From positions 16,998,001 to 17,062,000 of the forward strand of contig OZ005604.1 in NCBI GenBank assembly GCA_963930655.1: a stretch of 64,000 nt of DNA, in the 5' to 3' direction. The DNA comes from Myrica gale (lineage: Eukaryota; Streptophyta; Magnoliopsida; Fagales; Myricaceae). Both the position numbers and the translations under genes were made by a program. Below the pieces are notes generated by a model. It saw only the letters and a list, made by a program, of their open reading frames with translations, had not been told where the DNA came from and did not search any database. Of this stretch, positions 1 to 11,225 are shown piece by piece; position 1 is the stretch's first letter; each line of letters starts with the position of its first letter.

Positions 1-477
1 GTAAGATTGCATTTCTTTTGGTCAAAACACATCTCTTTCGATTGTGAAAATTTTAGGTATAAAAATTAATAAAAAATGAAGAAAGATAATATTTAAATTC
101 ATATTATAATAAAAAAAATATTCAATGAAAATAATCAATCCCAAATTTTTGGAATGCCAAGCAATCAAACGCCCCAATATATGTTTAGAGAAGTGAGGTG
201 CACAATTTTCATGCTTAATTGACATAATATTCGTAAGTTGCATGAAATGACAAAACACATGAATCCTTAAATTTGGCCCAATCATATGGGGGCCACGACT
301 GCTAATACGTCTATTTGTTACATGATCACAGATGAAATAGATGCAATTGGAGGCAAAAATCTGAAAGAAGGGAATCGATGTGATTTCTGTTGTCAGTATT
401 GGATGTGATGAGAGTACTCTTAAGTTAAAAGAATATGTCAGGGTAGAATTGCCAAGTAGTCTTAAGATAGGCTTATC
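1..477. other. AT-rich intergenic DNA, nothing recognised
   Basis: No reading frame here resembles a known protein, and no terminal repeat pair with a target duplication was found. The stretch ends at the 8-bp target duplication of the hAT element that starts at 486. Confidence 0.6.
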
Positions 478-485
478 CTTGAGAA

Positions 486-1018
486 TAGGGCTGAACAAAA
501 CCGGACCGCAGACCGGACCGGACCGGAAAACCGGACCGAATTTGCGGTCCGATCCGGTTTTAATTTTTTCAATGCGGTCCGGTCCAGACCGGACCGGACC
601 GCATTTTATAAATTTTTTTTAATTTTATCTCTGCATTGCGCAGAGTGCACTGCGCAGTGTGCGTGCACTGCGCAATGCGTGCACTGCGCAGTGCATTTGA
701 CTGCGCAGTCAAATCGCAGTGCACTGTGCGCAGTGCACTGCACTGCACAGTCAAATCAAAAATTTTAAATTTTTTTTTTAAAAAAAATTAATACGCACTG
801 CACGTTCGAGAATCGAGATTTTTAATTTTTTTTTAAAAAAAAATTAATCCGGTCTGGACCACTTAAAAAAGTGGTCCAGACCGGACCGCATTTCATAAAA
901 CCGGACCGGACCACTTATAAGTGGTCCGGTCCGGTCCTTGAATATGAAGAAACCGGAAATGCGGTCCGGACCGGATTGCGGTCCGAAAACCGGACCGCAT
1001 TTCCGGTTTTCAGCCCTA
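486..1018. mobile_element. hAT-type MITE with CCGGACC-rich subterminal arrays
   Basis: A 533-bp non-coding element bounded by TAGGGCTG at the left and its inverse CAGCCCTA at the right. It is flanked by a perfect 8-bp target duplication, CTTGAGAA, at 478-485 and 1019-1026. An 8-bp duplication with a TAGGG-type terminal inverted repeat is diagnostic of the hAT superfamily. Both subterminal zones (about 500-605 and 850-1010) are packed with GGTCCGG/CCGGACC motifs in both orientations, as hAT transposase-binding sites usually are. The centre (about 640-760) holds a separate family of GCGCAGTGCACTGCGC-like palindromes. It has no coding capacity, so mobilisation would need a transposase in trans. 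Confidence 0.9.
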
Positions 1019-1026
1019 CTTGAGAA

Positions 1027-1591
1027 TCCCAATTTCTAAATTCTCAGCTGTGCATTGGCACCGCGATAACAAATACCCACAAAAGCGGGCGTGTTTTTTT
1101 ATGCTTTTTGTTTTTTTTCCTACCAGACTCGAAAATGAATTGTATAATTCATATTCATGCCCCCAATTACTTGTAGAATAACTCCAATAAATGTCTGGAC
1201 CTCAGGCTTTGGACAGACAGAAAGTTCGGGTGTTTGTTTGTGAAAATATTAGAGTTTTGGAAATTTTGGGTATTGGAGTTTGTGAAAAAGTATAGTATTT
1301 TATGAAAAAGTAAGGAGAGAGAAGATTTAATTGAATAGTATAATATTATTTTATAATTTAATGAGTAGAGAGCGATTATTTTATGATTGTTTGAAAATTT
1401 TGAGGGGTGGATATATCTATTGCAAAAGATGAATATGAATCTTTTTTTATATCCATTTACTTCCATGTACATCTACACTCCGCGTGTCACATTTATAGCT
1501 TTTTCAGAGAAAAAAAATAAATACAAAATCAGATATAGTATACACGAAAATCTAATTAGTATTCGATTATAAAATTAATCTACTGATTTCA
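1027..1591. other. Intergenic DNA with a possible old MITE remnant
   Basis: No gene was recognised. The segment around 1228-1400 starts with a GTGTTTGTTTG-type end like those of small MITEs elsewhere in this window, but I could not find a matching opposite end or target duplication. Confidence 0.4.
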
Positions 1592-1600
1592 TTAAAAATA

Positions 1601-1993
1601 GGGGTAAATACACTTTGCCCCTATATTTAGGGTCATTTACACTTTGCACCTCGATGTTTTATTTTTGATACATTGGACCTATTATCTTCCACATTTTTGC
1701 AATCTGGAACCCGTACCCAATTTGCCGTCCAAATTAACGGATTTTGTCAACACATGCACCAGTCGACCTCTACATGAAGCGGTCGACTGGCTCGTCATGC
1801 CTTTCACGTTACCTTTGTAGTGGTTTACCGGTTCACGTGTTAACGAAATCCGTCAATTTAGATGGTCAAATCGAGTACGGGGTCCAGATTGCAAAAATGT
1901 GGAAGATAATGGGTCCAATGTATCAAAAATAAAACATCATGGTGCAAAGTGTAAATGACCTAAAAGACAAGAGAGACAAAGTGTATTTATCCC
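1601..1993. mobile_element. Fold-back MITE, Mutator-like
   Basis: A 393-bp element whose ends are inverted copies: GGGGTAAATACACTTTG at the left and the complement of GGGATAAATACACTTTG at the right. It is flanked by a perfect 9-bp target duplication, TTAAAAATA, at 1592-1600 and 1994-2002. Homology of the two arms continues inward (the motifs on TTTACACTTTGCACC, on the dating of a column of measured terms near 1670-1710, and their complements near 1890-1960). A 9-bp duplication with long inverted repeats points to the Mutator-like superfamily. It has no coding capacity. Confidence 0.8.
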
Positions 1994-2002
1994 TTAAAAA
2001 TA

Positions 2003-3300
2003 TAAAATCAATCTCTGGTAAATGAACTAACTTCAAACGAAAGTGAGATCAGATAGACTAATTTTATATTTTTGTGATCACGAGAATTAATTCGATTTTA
2101 ATTTTATATTTATTCCAAAAAAACAAAAAAGAAAGAAAAAGGAAATAGAATGGCCAACAGAAAGAGAATGCACAGTGATAGCTGCTCTATACCACAAACC
2201 TTAGCTCATATCTACCTGAAAACTACTCAAAACTCTCGAACTCTTTATCGTAAGCCTAGACTAGAGACTGATATATATGCATCAGTGTTTGCATTCAGAC
2301 ACCACCACCAACAACAAATTGCAGAAACCAATATCACGAAGCGTAACACGAATTAATATATACCTTCTCTCTCATGAATGATGAGTACTCGTGCTGCAGT
2401 TTGCTTCGGATGCCCACGAGAAGAGAAAACGAGGTGTCACTCAACTAAAAAAATATATATTTATCAGCAATCGGAGCCATAGGTCGAACCGTGGCTTGGA
2501 CAGAAAAAACACACACGTGAGGAATACCAGCATATCTGGTATGAAGTTTACGGTGACGTTGACTAAATCAAATTCGTCCGAATTCGGTGCATGTTAATGA
2601 ATACTTGAATTTTTCTCATTATCTAAAAAAAGTTAAAGATATTTAATTAACTCATATTTTGGAGTAATTACTAAACATGATCAAATCTAGGCATGCGCAC
2701 CAGATGAAGCTCTGCCAAAGTGGCGCAGAATTCGTTAATGCATGCAGCTGCTATAGTTCCTTAACGAGAGTATATATATATAAAAAGTGAACATTATCTA
2801 ATAAGAAATTGATACAAATACATCGGTTTATACGAGTATAGAGCTAGTAATAGAATACCATCTTGGTGAATTGAATAGAGTAGCCAGGTCGTACCTATAG
2901 GAAAAACAGAGTACAATAACAAAACAAAGTCAAATGATGATCATAAAGAAATTCAAACAAAAAAAAACAGAATCAGTTAGCTATCAATAAAAAGTGACAT
3001 ACTTAGAAAAAAAAAGAGTGACATCGCTAAGAAAAAAGTAAAATAAAAAGAGTGACATCAAGCACAAAGGAAGAAGACAAGCATGGGTGGCAGTGGCACA
3101 GGGTCATGTGGAGAAGTGCCATAATCTACGTGCCTGCAAACACTGCTCCCATTCGGACAAGTCTCACTCACCTTCTTAAGGGATAACAATGAAAAATATT
3201 TATGACAAGAAATATTCAGATAAGCATAAATGAGAGAAATACGATAGGTGTTTTCTTTTTATCTTTATCCAAAAGGGCATCATTTTTACTATCTTCACAA
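2003..3300. other. Upstream region of the isocitrate lyase gene
   Basis: No gene was recognised. The 3000-3060 part has several short direct copies of an AGAGTGACATC motif in A-rich sequence. Distal cis elements for the downstream ICL gene may lie here, but none can be proven by eye. Confidence 0.4.
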
Positions 3301-3324
3301 GGGATGTGATTACGCCTCTTGTGT

Positions 3325-3331
3325 TATAAAT
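3325..3331 (+). promoter_or_regulatory. Candidate TATA box of ICL
   Basis: A TATAAAT motif lies about 95 bases upstream of the ICL start codon, which would leave a 5' leader of roughly 65 bases. No other good TATA box lies between here and the ATG. The assignment rests on position and motif only. Confidence 0.5.
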
Positions 3332-3422
3332 TGAGGGACTCGGAATGGCTTTTGCATGAGCTTCTCCTAGTTGCTAAAAGAACTATTTCGTTGACAAAAA
3401 GGAAAAGAAAATTAGTTCTGCC

Positions 3423-6157
3423 ATGGCTGCATCCTTCTCAGTACCTTCAATGGTGAGTTTGTATATTATCAGCCTCGAGTGTTCTTCTTCTAATGCCCTT
3501 TTTTTCTTTTACCATCTCTTTCACTCTTTGGAATTTCAATAACTTGAGCTAGGTTCATGGGTTCTGAGCTGATTCAAACTTCTATTTTTAGGTGTTGATC
3601 AGATAATGAGTCTTGAACAGTCGTCCGTTAATATGTTCCACAAGACTTTCGTAGATTATGGTTGCCTAGTACAGATCATGGTGAGGCACACTGAGGTGTT
3701 AAGGATGTTGTGTTGTTTGAATGGAGACGTAATTCATGACCAATCATTTATTCCTGTCTGCTGGCAATATTGATGCTTTTAGGCAGAGAGAGCGATGTCG
3801 TGAGGCAGAGATAGTTGATTCAGGACGTTAAGAGCTGATTTAGGATGTTGTGACAGCTAGCGGTGCCTCACGACATCAGTTTTGCGTCAACGCTATCTTG
3901 ATTTAGGAGGTTAATAGCTGCTCCTTAAAGTAGCCAATTTTTACGAAACATTAGATTTGACCGCACAAAATGAGAGCTTAGGAAGTGTTTCCGAGGTTAA
4001 CGGTCGATGTTAGGATTTCAACCTATATGTGGTTAACCTAATTTGTCTGAATTTTTCTTTGTGAACACACGAATTAATTGATTGGTCGTGAGTAAAAGGT
4101 TCTTCTTTATTTATAGAACACCAAATACGCTAATTGAAAATGAGAAGAACAGAACAGGTTAGACCCAGTCCGTTAGACAAGTGAGCATCTCTTCTTCGCG
4201 ATTAACTGTTAGTTGGGATCTTTTAGATTATTTATCTGGGTTCCAGCATAATCCTCTTCTAATGCTTTTCTTTCAATGCAACGTACTTGTGTCATTTCAA
4301 GCAACACTGAGCTGAAATTAATATATTATCTTTGCATCATAAATTTTCTAAACAGATCATGGAGGAAGAAGGAAGGATCGAAGCTGAAGTTTCCGAGGTG
4401 CAAGCATGGTGGAACTCGGAGAGGTTCATACTTACCCGGCGTCCATATTCAGCCAGAGATGTTGTGGCTCTGCGAGGCAGCCTAAGACAAGGCTATGGCT
4501 CGAATGAAATGGCCAAAAAGCTATGGAGAACTCTCAAGACCCACCAAGCCAATGGTTCAGCCTCCAGGACTTTTGGTGCACTTGACCCTGTCCAAGTTAC
4601 CATGATGGCCAAGCACCTGGACACCATTTATGTCTCCGGTTGGCAATGCTCCTCCACCCACACCAGCACCAATGAACCTGGCCCGGACCTTGCTGATTAC
4701 CCATATGACACCGTCCCAAACAAAGTGGAACATTTATTTTTTGCGCAACAGTACCATGACAGAAAGCAAAGAGAGGCACGGATGAGCATGAGCAGAGAAG
4801 AGAGAGCTCGAACCCCTTATGTGGATTATTTGAAACCGATCATAGCTGATGGTGACACTGGATTTGGTGGCACAACAGCAACCGTCAAGCTTTGTAAGCT
4901 TTTTGTGGAGCGTGGTGCAGCTGGAGTGCATATTGAGGACCAGTCTTCTGTGACCAAAAAATGTGGCCACATGGCCGGGAAAGTACTTGTTGCCGTTAGC
5001 GAACACATTAATAGGCTAGTGGCTGCAAGGTTGCAATTTGATGTTATGGGGGTTGAGACAGTTTTGGTGGCTAGAACTGATGCAGTGGGAGCTACTTTGA
5101 TCCAAACCAACATTGACACCAGAGATCATCAGTTCATTTTGGGTGTGACGAACCCAAACCTTAAAGGGGAGTGTTTGGCAACAATTTTGGCAGGAGCAAT
5201 GGCCGCCGGCAAACCGGGAGCTGAACTTCAAGCTATTGAAGACCGATGGCTATCAATGGCACAGCTTAAGACATTTTCCGACTGTGTTGTGGATGCCATT
5301 AAGAATATGAATATTGGAGAGAATGAGAAAGGATCCAGGCTGAAGGAGTGGATGAACCACTCTAGCTATGATAAGTGTCTTTCAAATGAGCAAGCCCGCG
5401 ATATTGCTGAGAGACTGGGGATCAAGAACCTCTTCTGGGACTGGGACTTGCCTAGAACCAGAGAAGGGTTCTATAGGTTCAAAGGGTCCGTAATGGCCGC
5501 CATTGTTCGTGGCTGGTCTTTTGCTCCACATGCTGATCTTATTTGGATGGAGACTGCAAGTCCCGACTTGGTAGAATGCACCAAGTTCGCGGAGGGGGTG
5601 AAATCCATGCACCCGGAGATCATGTTGGCTTATAATCTTTCGCCTTCTTTCAACTGGGATGCATCGGGAATGACTGATGGACAGATGAAGGAGTTCATTC
5701 CTAGGATAGCCAAGTTGGGCTACTGCTGGCAGTTTATAACTCTGGCTGGTTTCCATGCTGATGCTCTTGTGATCGATACCTTTGCAAAGGATTTTGCTAG
5801 GAGGGGAATGCTGGCTTATGTAGAGAGGATCCAGAGGGAGGAAAGGAACAATGGGGTTGACACACTTGCTCATCAAAAATGGTCTGGTGCAAACTACTAT
5901 GACAAGTACCTCAAGACCGTCCAGGGAGGCATTTCTTCAACTGCAGCCATGGGCAAAGGCAAGTTTTCATATCATTCCCGGTATCTTTAATTACTCGAGT
6001 AAAAGGTGACTGATCAAAACATTAATAATAAGTTCGTTTGTTTTGCTTTTTTTGTACAGGCGTGACTGAAGAGCAGTTCAAAGAAACATGGACTAGGCCA
6101 GGAGCTGTGGACATGGGAGGTGATGGTACTCTTGTGGTTGCCAAGGCTAGAATGTAG
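3423..6157 (+). CDS. ICL: Isocitrate lyase, glyoxylate cycle (3 exons, 576 aa)
   Basis: Isocitrate lyase cleaves isocitrate to glyoxylate and succinate in peroxisomes (glyoxysomes), bypassing the CO2-losing TCA steps when seedlings or senescing tissue convert fat to sugar. Exons: 3423-3452, 4356-5958 and 6060-6157, joining in frame to 576 codons, the usual plant length. The first exon is only 10 codons and the main one starts Ile-Met-Glu-Glu. The signature KKCGHM lies at about residues 211-216, with the catalytic cysteine near 213. The Mg-binding region [10 protein letters not shown] and the WDWDLPR region are intact. The protein ends in Ala-Arg-Met, a PTS1 peroxisome signal. Intron 1 is 903 bp with a 14-bp inverted repeat (3794-3807/3864-3877). 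Intron 2 (5959-6059) starts with GC rather than GT. There is no frame damage, so the gene looks functional. Confidence 0.97.
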
Positions 6158-7395
6158 GAGAGCTATCTTAAGTTGGTTCGTGGGTACGTAGAGATACTTG
6201 GGAATAATTCCCAGTACCTATACTTTTGAATTGGGTATAATAATTGTGTGGTAATAACTTCACAGGCAAATGAGGCATTCTGGCCTCAAAAACAGGAAGA
6301 AAAAAATAATTAGGGGTCATTCTGGCAATTTTTCGCCACATGGTGTATGCATGTTTAATCCTCGTTTTAGGTCGAAATCTGTCGTTGCACGCATGTTTCG
6401 CATCTTTGAAATAGTGTCGTGAGGCATTTTCCTTTTCTTATCTGCTATTCTACTTCAGTATGGGTGTCATAAAGGCATGTGCAATTTTAGGGTATAATAT
6501 TGATCAATTTGGAGCCTCATGATTTGGGTTCCAAGGTGTAGAAGGCCATGAGAAGTTCTCTCATGCCTATGAAAAGTGATAACAATGGAAATGAAGTTGA
6601 TCCAGTTTATGTTTTTATGCTGTGCTTGCTATTTGATAACTATCTTTGTAGTTACAAAATGATTTAGCTGGAATGAGTCATTCTCTTTCGTTTCGAAAGG
6701 AATGTTGTTAGATTGCCTTAAACATTGCACAAATCGCTTGAATAGAGTACGGCAGGTAAAGGAAGCATTACTGTCTCAATCCACCTTTTTTTTTTCAACA
6801 TAACTCCCTCGTAAATTTATTAAAGGACCTCACTTGAGGCTAAGGAACACCGTAGTTACAAAACTCATGAAACTACAAGAAAAAATAAAAATAAATCAAA
6901 ACTCATAATTTAAACATTAGGGACGCCAATTTGCAATTCAGACTTTTATAAAGAGGCTCTCACTCGTATTCCAATTCCAAAAAGCAACAAAAATACGTAT
7001 TTTTCTTTCTTATAGCGAGGATAATCAGATGCTCGGCCGCGTTGGGAATATATAAGAATTGAATCGGAGTAAATTAAAAGTTATGTTTGTGTTGTAAAAT
7101 TATTGGTTTTGGGTTTAGTGAAAAGTGAAGAGAGAGATAATTTTTTTTATATTTTTTTGTAGGAGAGAGAGAGATTATATTGTAGTATTTTATTGGGAGT
7201 TGACAAAATATTTTGTGAAATATTTGGTGCAAACGCAGCCTTTGTGTGGGAAGCTACCATTAGAGTTGTGCAAGCCCACTGTCAGTGGCGGTAAAATCGT
7301 CACAGGCCATCGATGGTTCCTAGTGTTGATACCGGTAGCAGCATATTACTATCGGTGCTGCTCTCACCGTCATCAGTAACCACCGCGAGTAAAAC
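6158..7395. other. ICL 3' flank and intergenic DNA
   Basis: The first several hundred bases must contain the ICL 3' UTR and poly(A) site, but the signal cannot be fixed. Around 7080-7240 is a segment with a GTTATGTTTGTGTTG-type end and GA-rich centre that resembles small plant MITEs, without a provable target duplication. No other gene was recognised. Confidence 0.4.
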
Positions 7396-8015
7396 CAACG
7401 GTGACCGATTGACTTTTTTTTTAATTATAAACGGCGTGTAGTCATTTTTAAGGTTAGAAATAACTTTTTAACATTAAAAAAGAAAAACGATTGACGTTCT
7501 TCTCTTGTTCGCCTACCGAATATAATATTGTTATTTTGCAGTTCTTCTGGTGGGCACCGTTAAAATGCAAACAAACCGATTCCTGAAACAGACCGTGTTT
7601 TTTTTAAACTCTCTCAGATCGGTTTGTTTTTCGAGACTGTCTCAAAACCCACTCCCGAGCCCCATTTTTCTAATCTATGAAAACTCTCTCAAACTGAAGA
7701 GTCCCTTTAGTGGGGTATAACAAATCTTCATAATGATCAACTTCAGTGGGGTATAACAATGTAGCCAACAACAATGCTGTTAAAGCTCCAATGTCAAAAC
7801 TATTAGATCATTGGTTCCAAGCAATATTCTTTTGGACCTACTTGGTCGCTTCATTGAAATTGGAAAGGACGCAATGGTTGTAAATGCTCTATAAGGACAT
7901 TCAATTGACAATCAACTCTAGATTTATTTTTTAAGGCATTTTTATATTCCGAAAGTGCAAAATTTATTCCGAAAGAGCAAAATCTCAGCAATTAGAAAAC
8001 GTGCAAATAATGATA

Positions 8016-8530
8016 TTACATGAAAACACTCACACATAACATTACACAAATCCTGGTTGGACAAATCGTTTTAATTGTTGTTGGTACGACATCACTTTTG
8101 GTTGTTCTTTGTTTGCCTTGCCTAAAACAAGCACAAGTTACGTGCCTGACAACCCCCCACTTTTTTATGCCTCTTTTTACCACAGTAAAACCATCTTGCT
8201 TCGCATACTGTACATAGTACCGTAAAACTTCATCTGCCGAATCAAATATCATTGATTGCTTAGGTTCTTCACATTTGTCAGCCTCATCTATCACCTCATA
8301 CAACACATCATTTTCTTCTTTATCACCTAACTCTAAATTACATAAAAATAAATAAATAAGAAATGCAATTTTCAAAGTCTTAATTGTGAACCAAAAAAAT
8401 AATTTGACGTTAAATTATCAAAATGACCAGTCTAACCAATTTCAGGGTCATCTTCATCGGTTAAATCATTGTCGTTGTATTCAGATTCAACTTCTCCCTC
8501 ATTTTCCAAGCGTGAACTTGAACACTCCAT
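8016..8530 (-). pseudogene. FAR1 DNA-binding domain fragment of a MULE transposase
   Basis: Two exons on the minus strand, 8530-8437 and 8332-8016, join in frame through a GT-AG intron. The first encodes an acidic N-terminus (MECSSSRLENEGEVESEYND...). The second encodes a FAR1-type zinc-finger DNA-binding module with the typical IFDSADEVLRYYVQYA and GFTVVKRG segments, followed by CACFRQGKQ. The frame then derails and stops soon after a TICPTRICVML segment, before the domain is complete. FAR1/FRS proteins are domesticated relatives of these transposases and normally exceed 600 aa; only about 135 residues remain here. It sits inside the long inverted repeats at 7400-10182, so I read it as the remains of the transposon's own gene rather than a host FRS gene. 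Confidence 0.8.
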
Positions 8531-9699
8531 TTAAAGGAACAGAAGGTGGACATAATGAATAACTGCAAAAGCAAACAAACCTGATTATCTACATTAGTTT
8601 CCAAATAGAAACATGTCCAAACACTTTTGGCATACATGATACATACGAAAAAGGGGGGCTTAGAATATCCCCCAACTTAATTAATTAGTAGTAGAGCTAT
8701 AAGGCAAATAATTAATTAAAAGCTTTATGCACATGTTAAACCAAAGGTCTATTCTCCAAAAAGGAATAACATGGAATCAACAGTCGTAGTAAAAATTATT
8801 TTGTTCCACAAATAAAGAGAAGTATATGTAGAAAAGAGTTAAAAACTAGAAACAGTTGATTCCCTCATACAATATAGGAAGAGAAGGTCCAATCTCCGAA
8901 AATACAATAACTTGTGAAATTAAAATCCAAACAAAATAATAACTTCCTCTCTCCAAAATTGGCAAGGCCATCAGTTATCCTAAATGATTCACAAAACAGA
9001 TGAATCACCTCAACTCCAAATAAACTGAGATGACAATTCATTAATACTACAACCTCAACAGATGTTCAATTCAACCAAGAAATTAGTTATAACTTCAAAA
9101 TCTTTCTCTTTTATACACTTGTTTTATCTAATTATGATCTTAGACCTAATGAATATCTGTTTAACTTTCATAAAACAAAAAAAATATTGCATGGCGATGG
9201 TCCTCATTCTAAGAACATAACCTTAATCAAGAAAAAAACCATGCAGTTTGTATCATGGACAACCCAAGTACTAAGTATAAACCTAATTCAAACCAATAAA
9301 AATAGACAGCTTTACAGATTGAACAATAACGAAATCCAAGATCTAAAATAGCAAATCAATGAGAAGGAAATGAAAAACAAAACTAATTAGAAGAGCCATT
9401 CTAACCCGGGAAAAATTCTGAAGCATGAATATTTGAAAATTCGATCAATCACACAAGACAATACCCTCCAAACAATGGTCAAGGGCCAAATTATCCAAGA
9501 GTTGTATTAGAAAATACAGCCTTTTAAAATAATAATAATAATAAGGGGAAAATAGTAACCAAAAGGAATAAAAAGCCAACAAGCCACTTATGGGTTCCAA
9601 TGAACTAACATGATTACATGAACACAATCTTGCACAATCACAATTTCATAAATTATTGGTTGTGAGCATGACTAACTAGTTACCTACAGTACAACCCAG

Positions 9700-9975
9700 C
9701 AAAACCCAACAAATTTGGGGGCAAAACGAGCAAAACCCAGCAAATTTAGGTTTGTGAATGTTTGATTTGGGGGCAAATCGACGGTGAGAGAGAAATAATT
9801 TTCTCAAAACCCGAACTCAATTTGGGAATGTTTGATTTGGGGGCAACTCGACGGGGATGGAGAAATTTTTTATTTAGGGGCAAATGGACGGGGAGAGAGG
9901 AATGAGTAAATTTGGGGGCAATAGCTCGGGGAGAGAGAAATGATTGATTTGGGGGGCAAATGGACGGGGAGAGAG
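9700..9975. repeat. Degenerate tandem repeat array
   Basis: Five or so imperfect copies of a 40-60 bp unit built on TTTGGGGGCAA followed by a CGACGGGGAGAGAG-type stretch. It lies just inside the right terminal repeat of the MULE and upstream of its minus-strand gene. Confidence 0.7.
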
Positions 9976-10189
9976 AACGTGGGTTTTGAGACAGTCCCGA
10001 AAAACAAACCAGTCTGAGAGAGTTTAAAAAAATACGGTCTGCTTTAGTTTGGACCGGTCTGTTTGCATTTTAATGGGGCCCACCAGCAGAACTCTAAATA
10101 AAAAGAGAAGAACGCCAATCGTTTCTCATTAAAAAACGACTGTTGTGTAATGTATTATTAAAAAAACAAGCATCGTTCTCTACTTAAAG

Positions 10190-11059
10190 AGAATAACGTG
10201 GCTCCATTTCAGGGTTAACGCTTCTCTCTCCTATCCCCCGATACCATTGATGGTGCCCCCTTCTCTCTCTATTTTACCAACCGCCGAGGACATCACTACC
10301 GTTACCGTCAAACTTACACTGGCAAACCTGATTATTGTGGCCAGCCGGTGCTGTGTCAAAATTTGAACACCGACCTTATCATATCAATGCCGATTTTAGC
10401 CAAACTGACACCATTTTCACTTTACTCAACCTTAACTACCATCGTGAAACATAAGAAATTCATGGAGGTTTTATTTTTCCAAATATTAGATAATAAGTGA
10501 TACAAATTAAGAATTAACCTTGGGTAGAGATTATTATACTTGCCAAACTCAGAAAGTATATGGAAAAAATATTTTTTAGTTGATTGAGTTTTATATGCCT
10601 TCTTAGAAAAGTACCTCTTAGATTTAAAGATTAAAATTTCAATCCCTCAGTTTATACCCTTTTAAACTTTAGTCCATGCTAAGGCCACATCAACACTGTC
10701 CTGTCAATTGCAACATGAGCTTCACATGTCTGATTAGTACATAAAATAATAATAAATAAGTTAAATTGGTTAAATTGTTTTATAAAATAATAACAAATAA
10801 AACAAAATCAATGACATTCTTTTATAAATAGTAAGAAATAAAATAGATTAAAATTTTGAAAAAATTATAATAACACAAAAATTTAGATAAAATAATAAAA
10901 ACTAAAAACTTAATAACAAAGGTGTGTCATGTATGAGTTAAAAGTATTTTTATCGTAATAAAAAAAAGAATATGCGCCATCAGTTAGTTTGGTAGCGTAG
11001 GATATAAATTTAAAATGAATGTTAGTTGAAAAAAGTGTAAAATAAGTACATCCACTCCT
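10190..11059. other. AT-rich intergenic DNA
   Basis: No gene or terminal repeat pair was recognised. The right half is strongly A/T-rich. It ends at the 15-bp target duplication of the LINE-derived insertion. Confidence 0.5.
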
Positions 11060-11225
11060 AAGTAGGTACCAGAAGATGTGCAGTTAGAGAGAGAGGGTCC
11101 TCCTTCTCTCTAGATTCTTTCACTAGTTTGTTCCTGCAATTCCCACTCTTAGCCTTCGCCGATGTCATCCTTGTATGGAGTGATATGCCGGGGAATACCC
11201 TAGTTTATTTGTGCGACGAGTGTTA

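Larger units (their letters stand above)
7400..10182 (-). mobile_element. Mutator-like element (FAR1/Jittery type) with long inverted repeats
   Basis: The left part (about 7400-7665) and the right part (about 9985-10182) are diverged inverted copies of each other. Shared blocks include CGATTGACGTTCTTCTC, TTCTGGTGGGC, TTAAAATGCAAACA and GTTTGTTTTTCG, each found on opposite strands. Long terminal inverted repeats around a FAR1-type DNA-binding fragment are typical of MULEs of the FAR1/FHY3 lineage. Between about 9700 and 9975 is a degenerate tandem array based on TTTGGGGGCAAATCGACGGG, probably in the leader of the minus-strand transposase gene. The transposase catalytic (DDE) and SWIM domains are absent, so this is a deleted, non-autonomous copy. 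The exact ends and the 9-bp target duplication could not be fixed, so boundaries are good to about 20 bases. Confidence 0.75.

Noticed and set aside
22..498. Open frame of 158 codons on the minus strand at the left edge
   Set aside because: Low-complexity, AT-driven residue use with no family likeness; it runs into the hAT element's target site and shows no gene context.
4734..5876. Several minus-strand frames of 90-164 codons opposite isocitrate lyase
   Set aside because: They are shadows of the conserved ICL coding strand.
7082..7240. MITE-like segment with a GTTATGTTTGTGTTG start
   Set aside because: No inverted partner end or target duplication could be matched, so it is only mentioned in the intergenic note.
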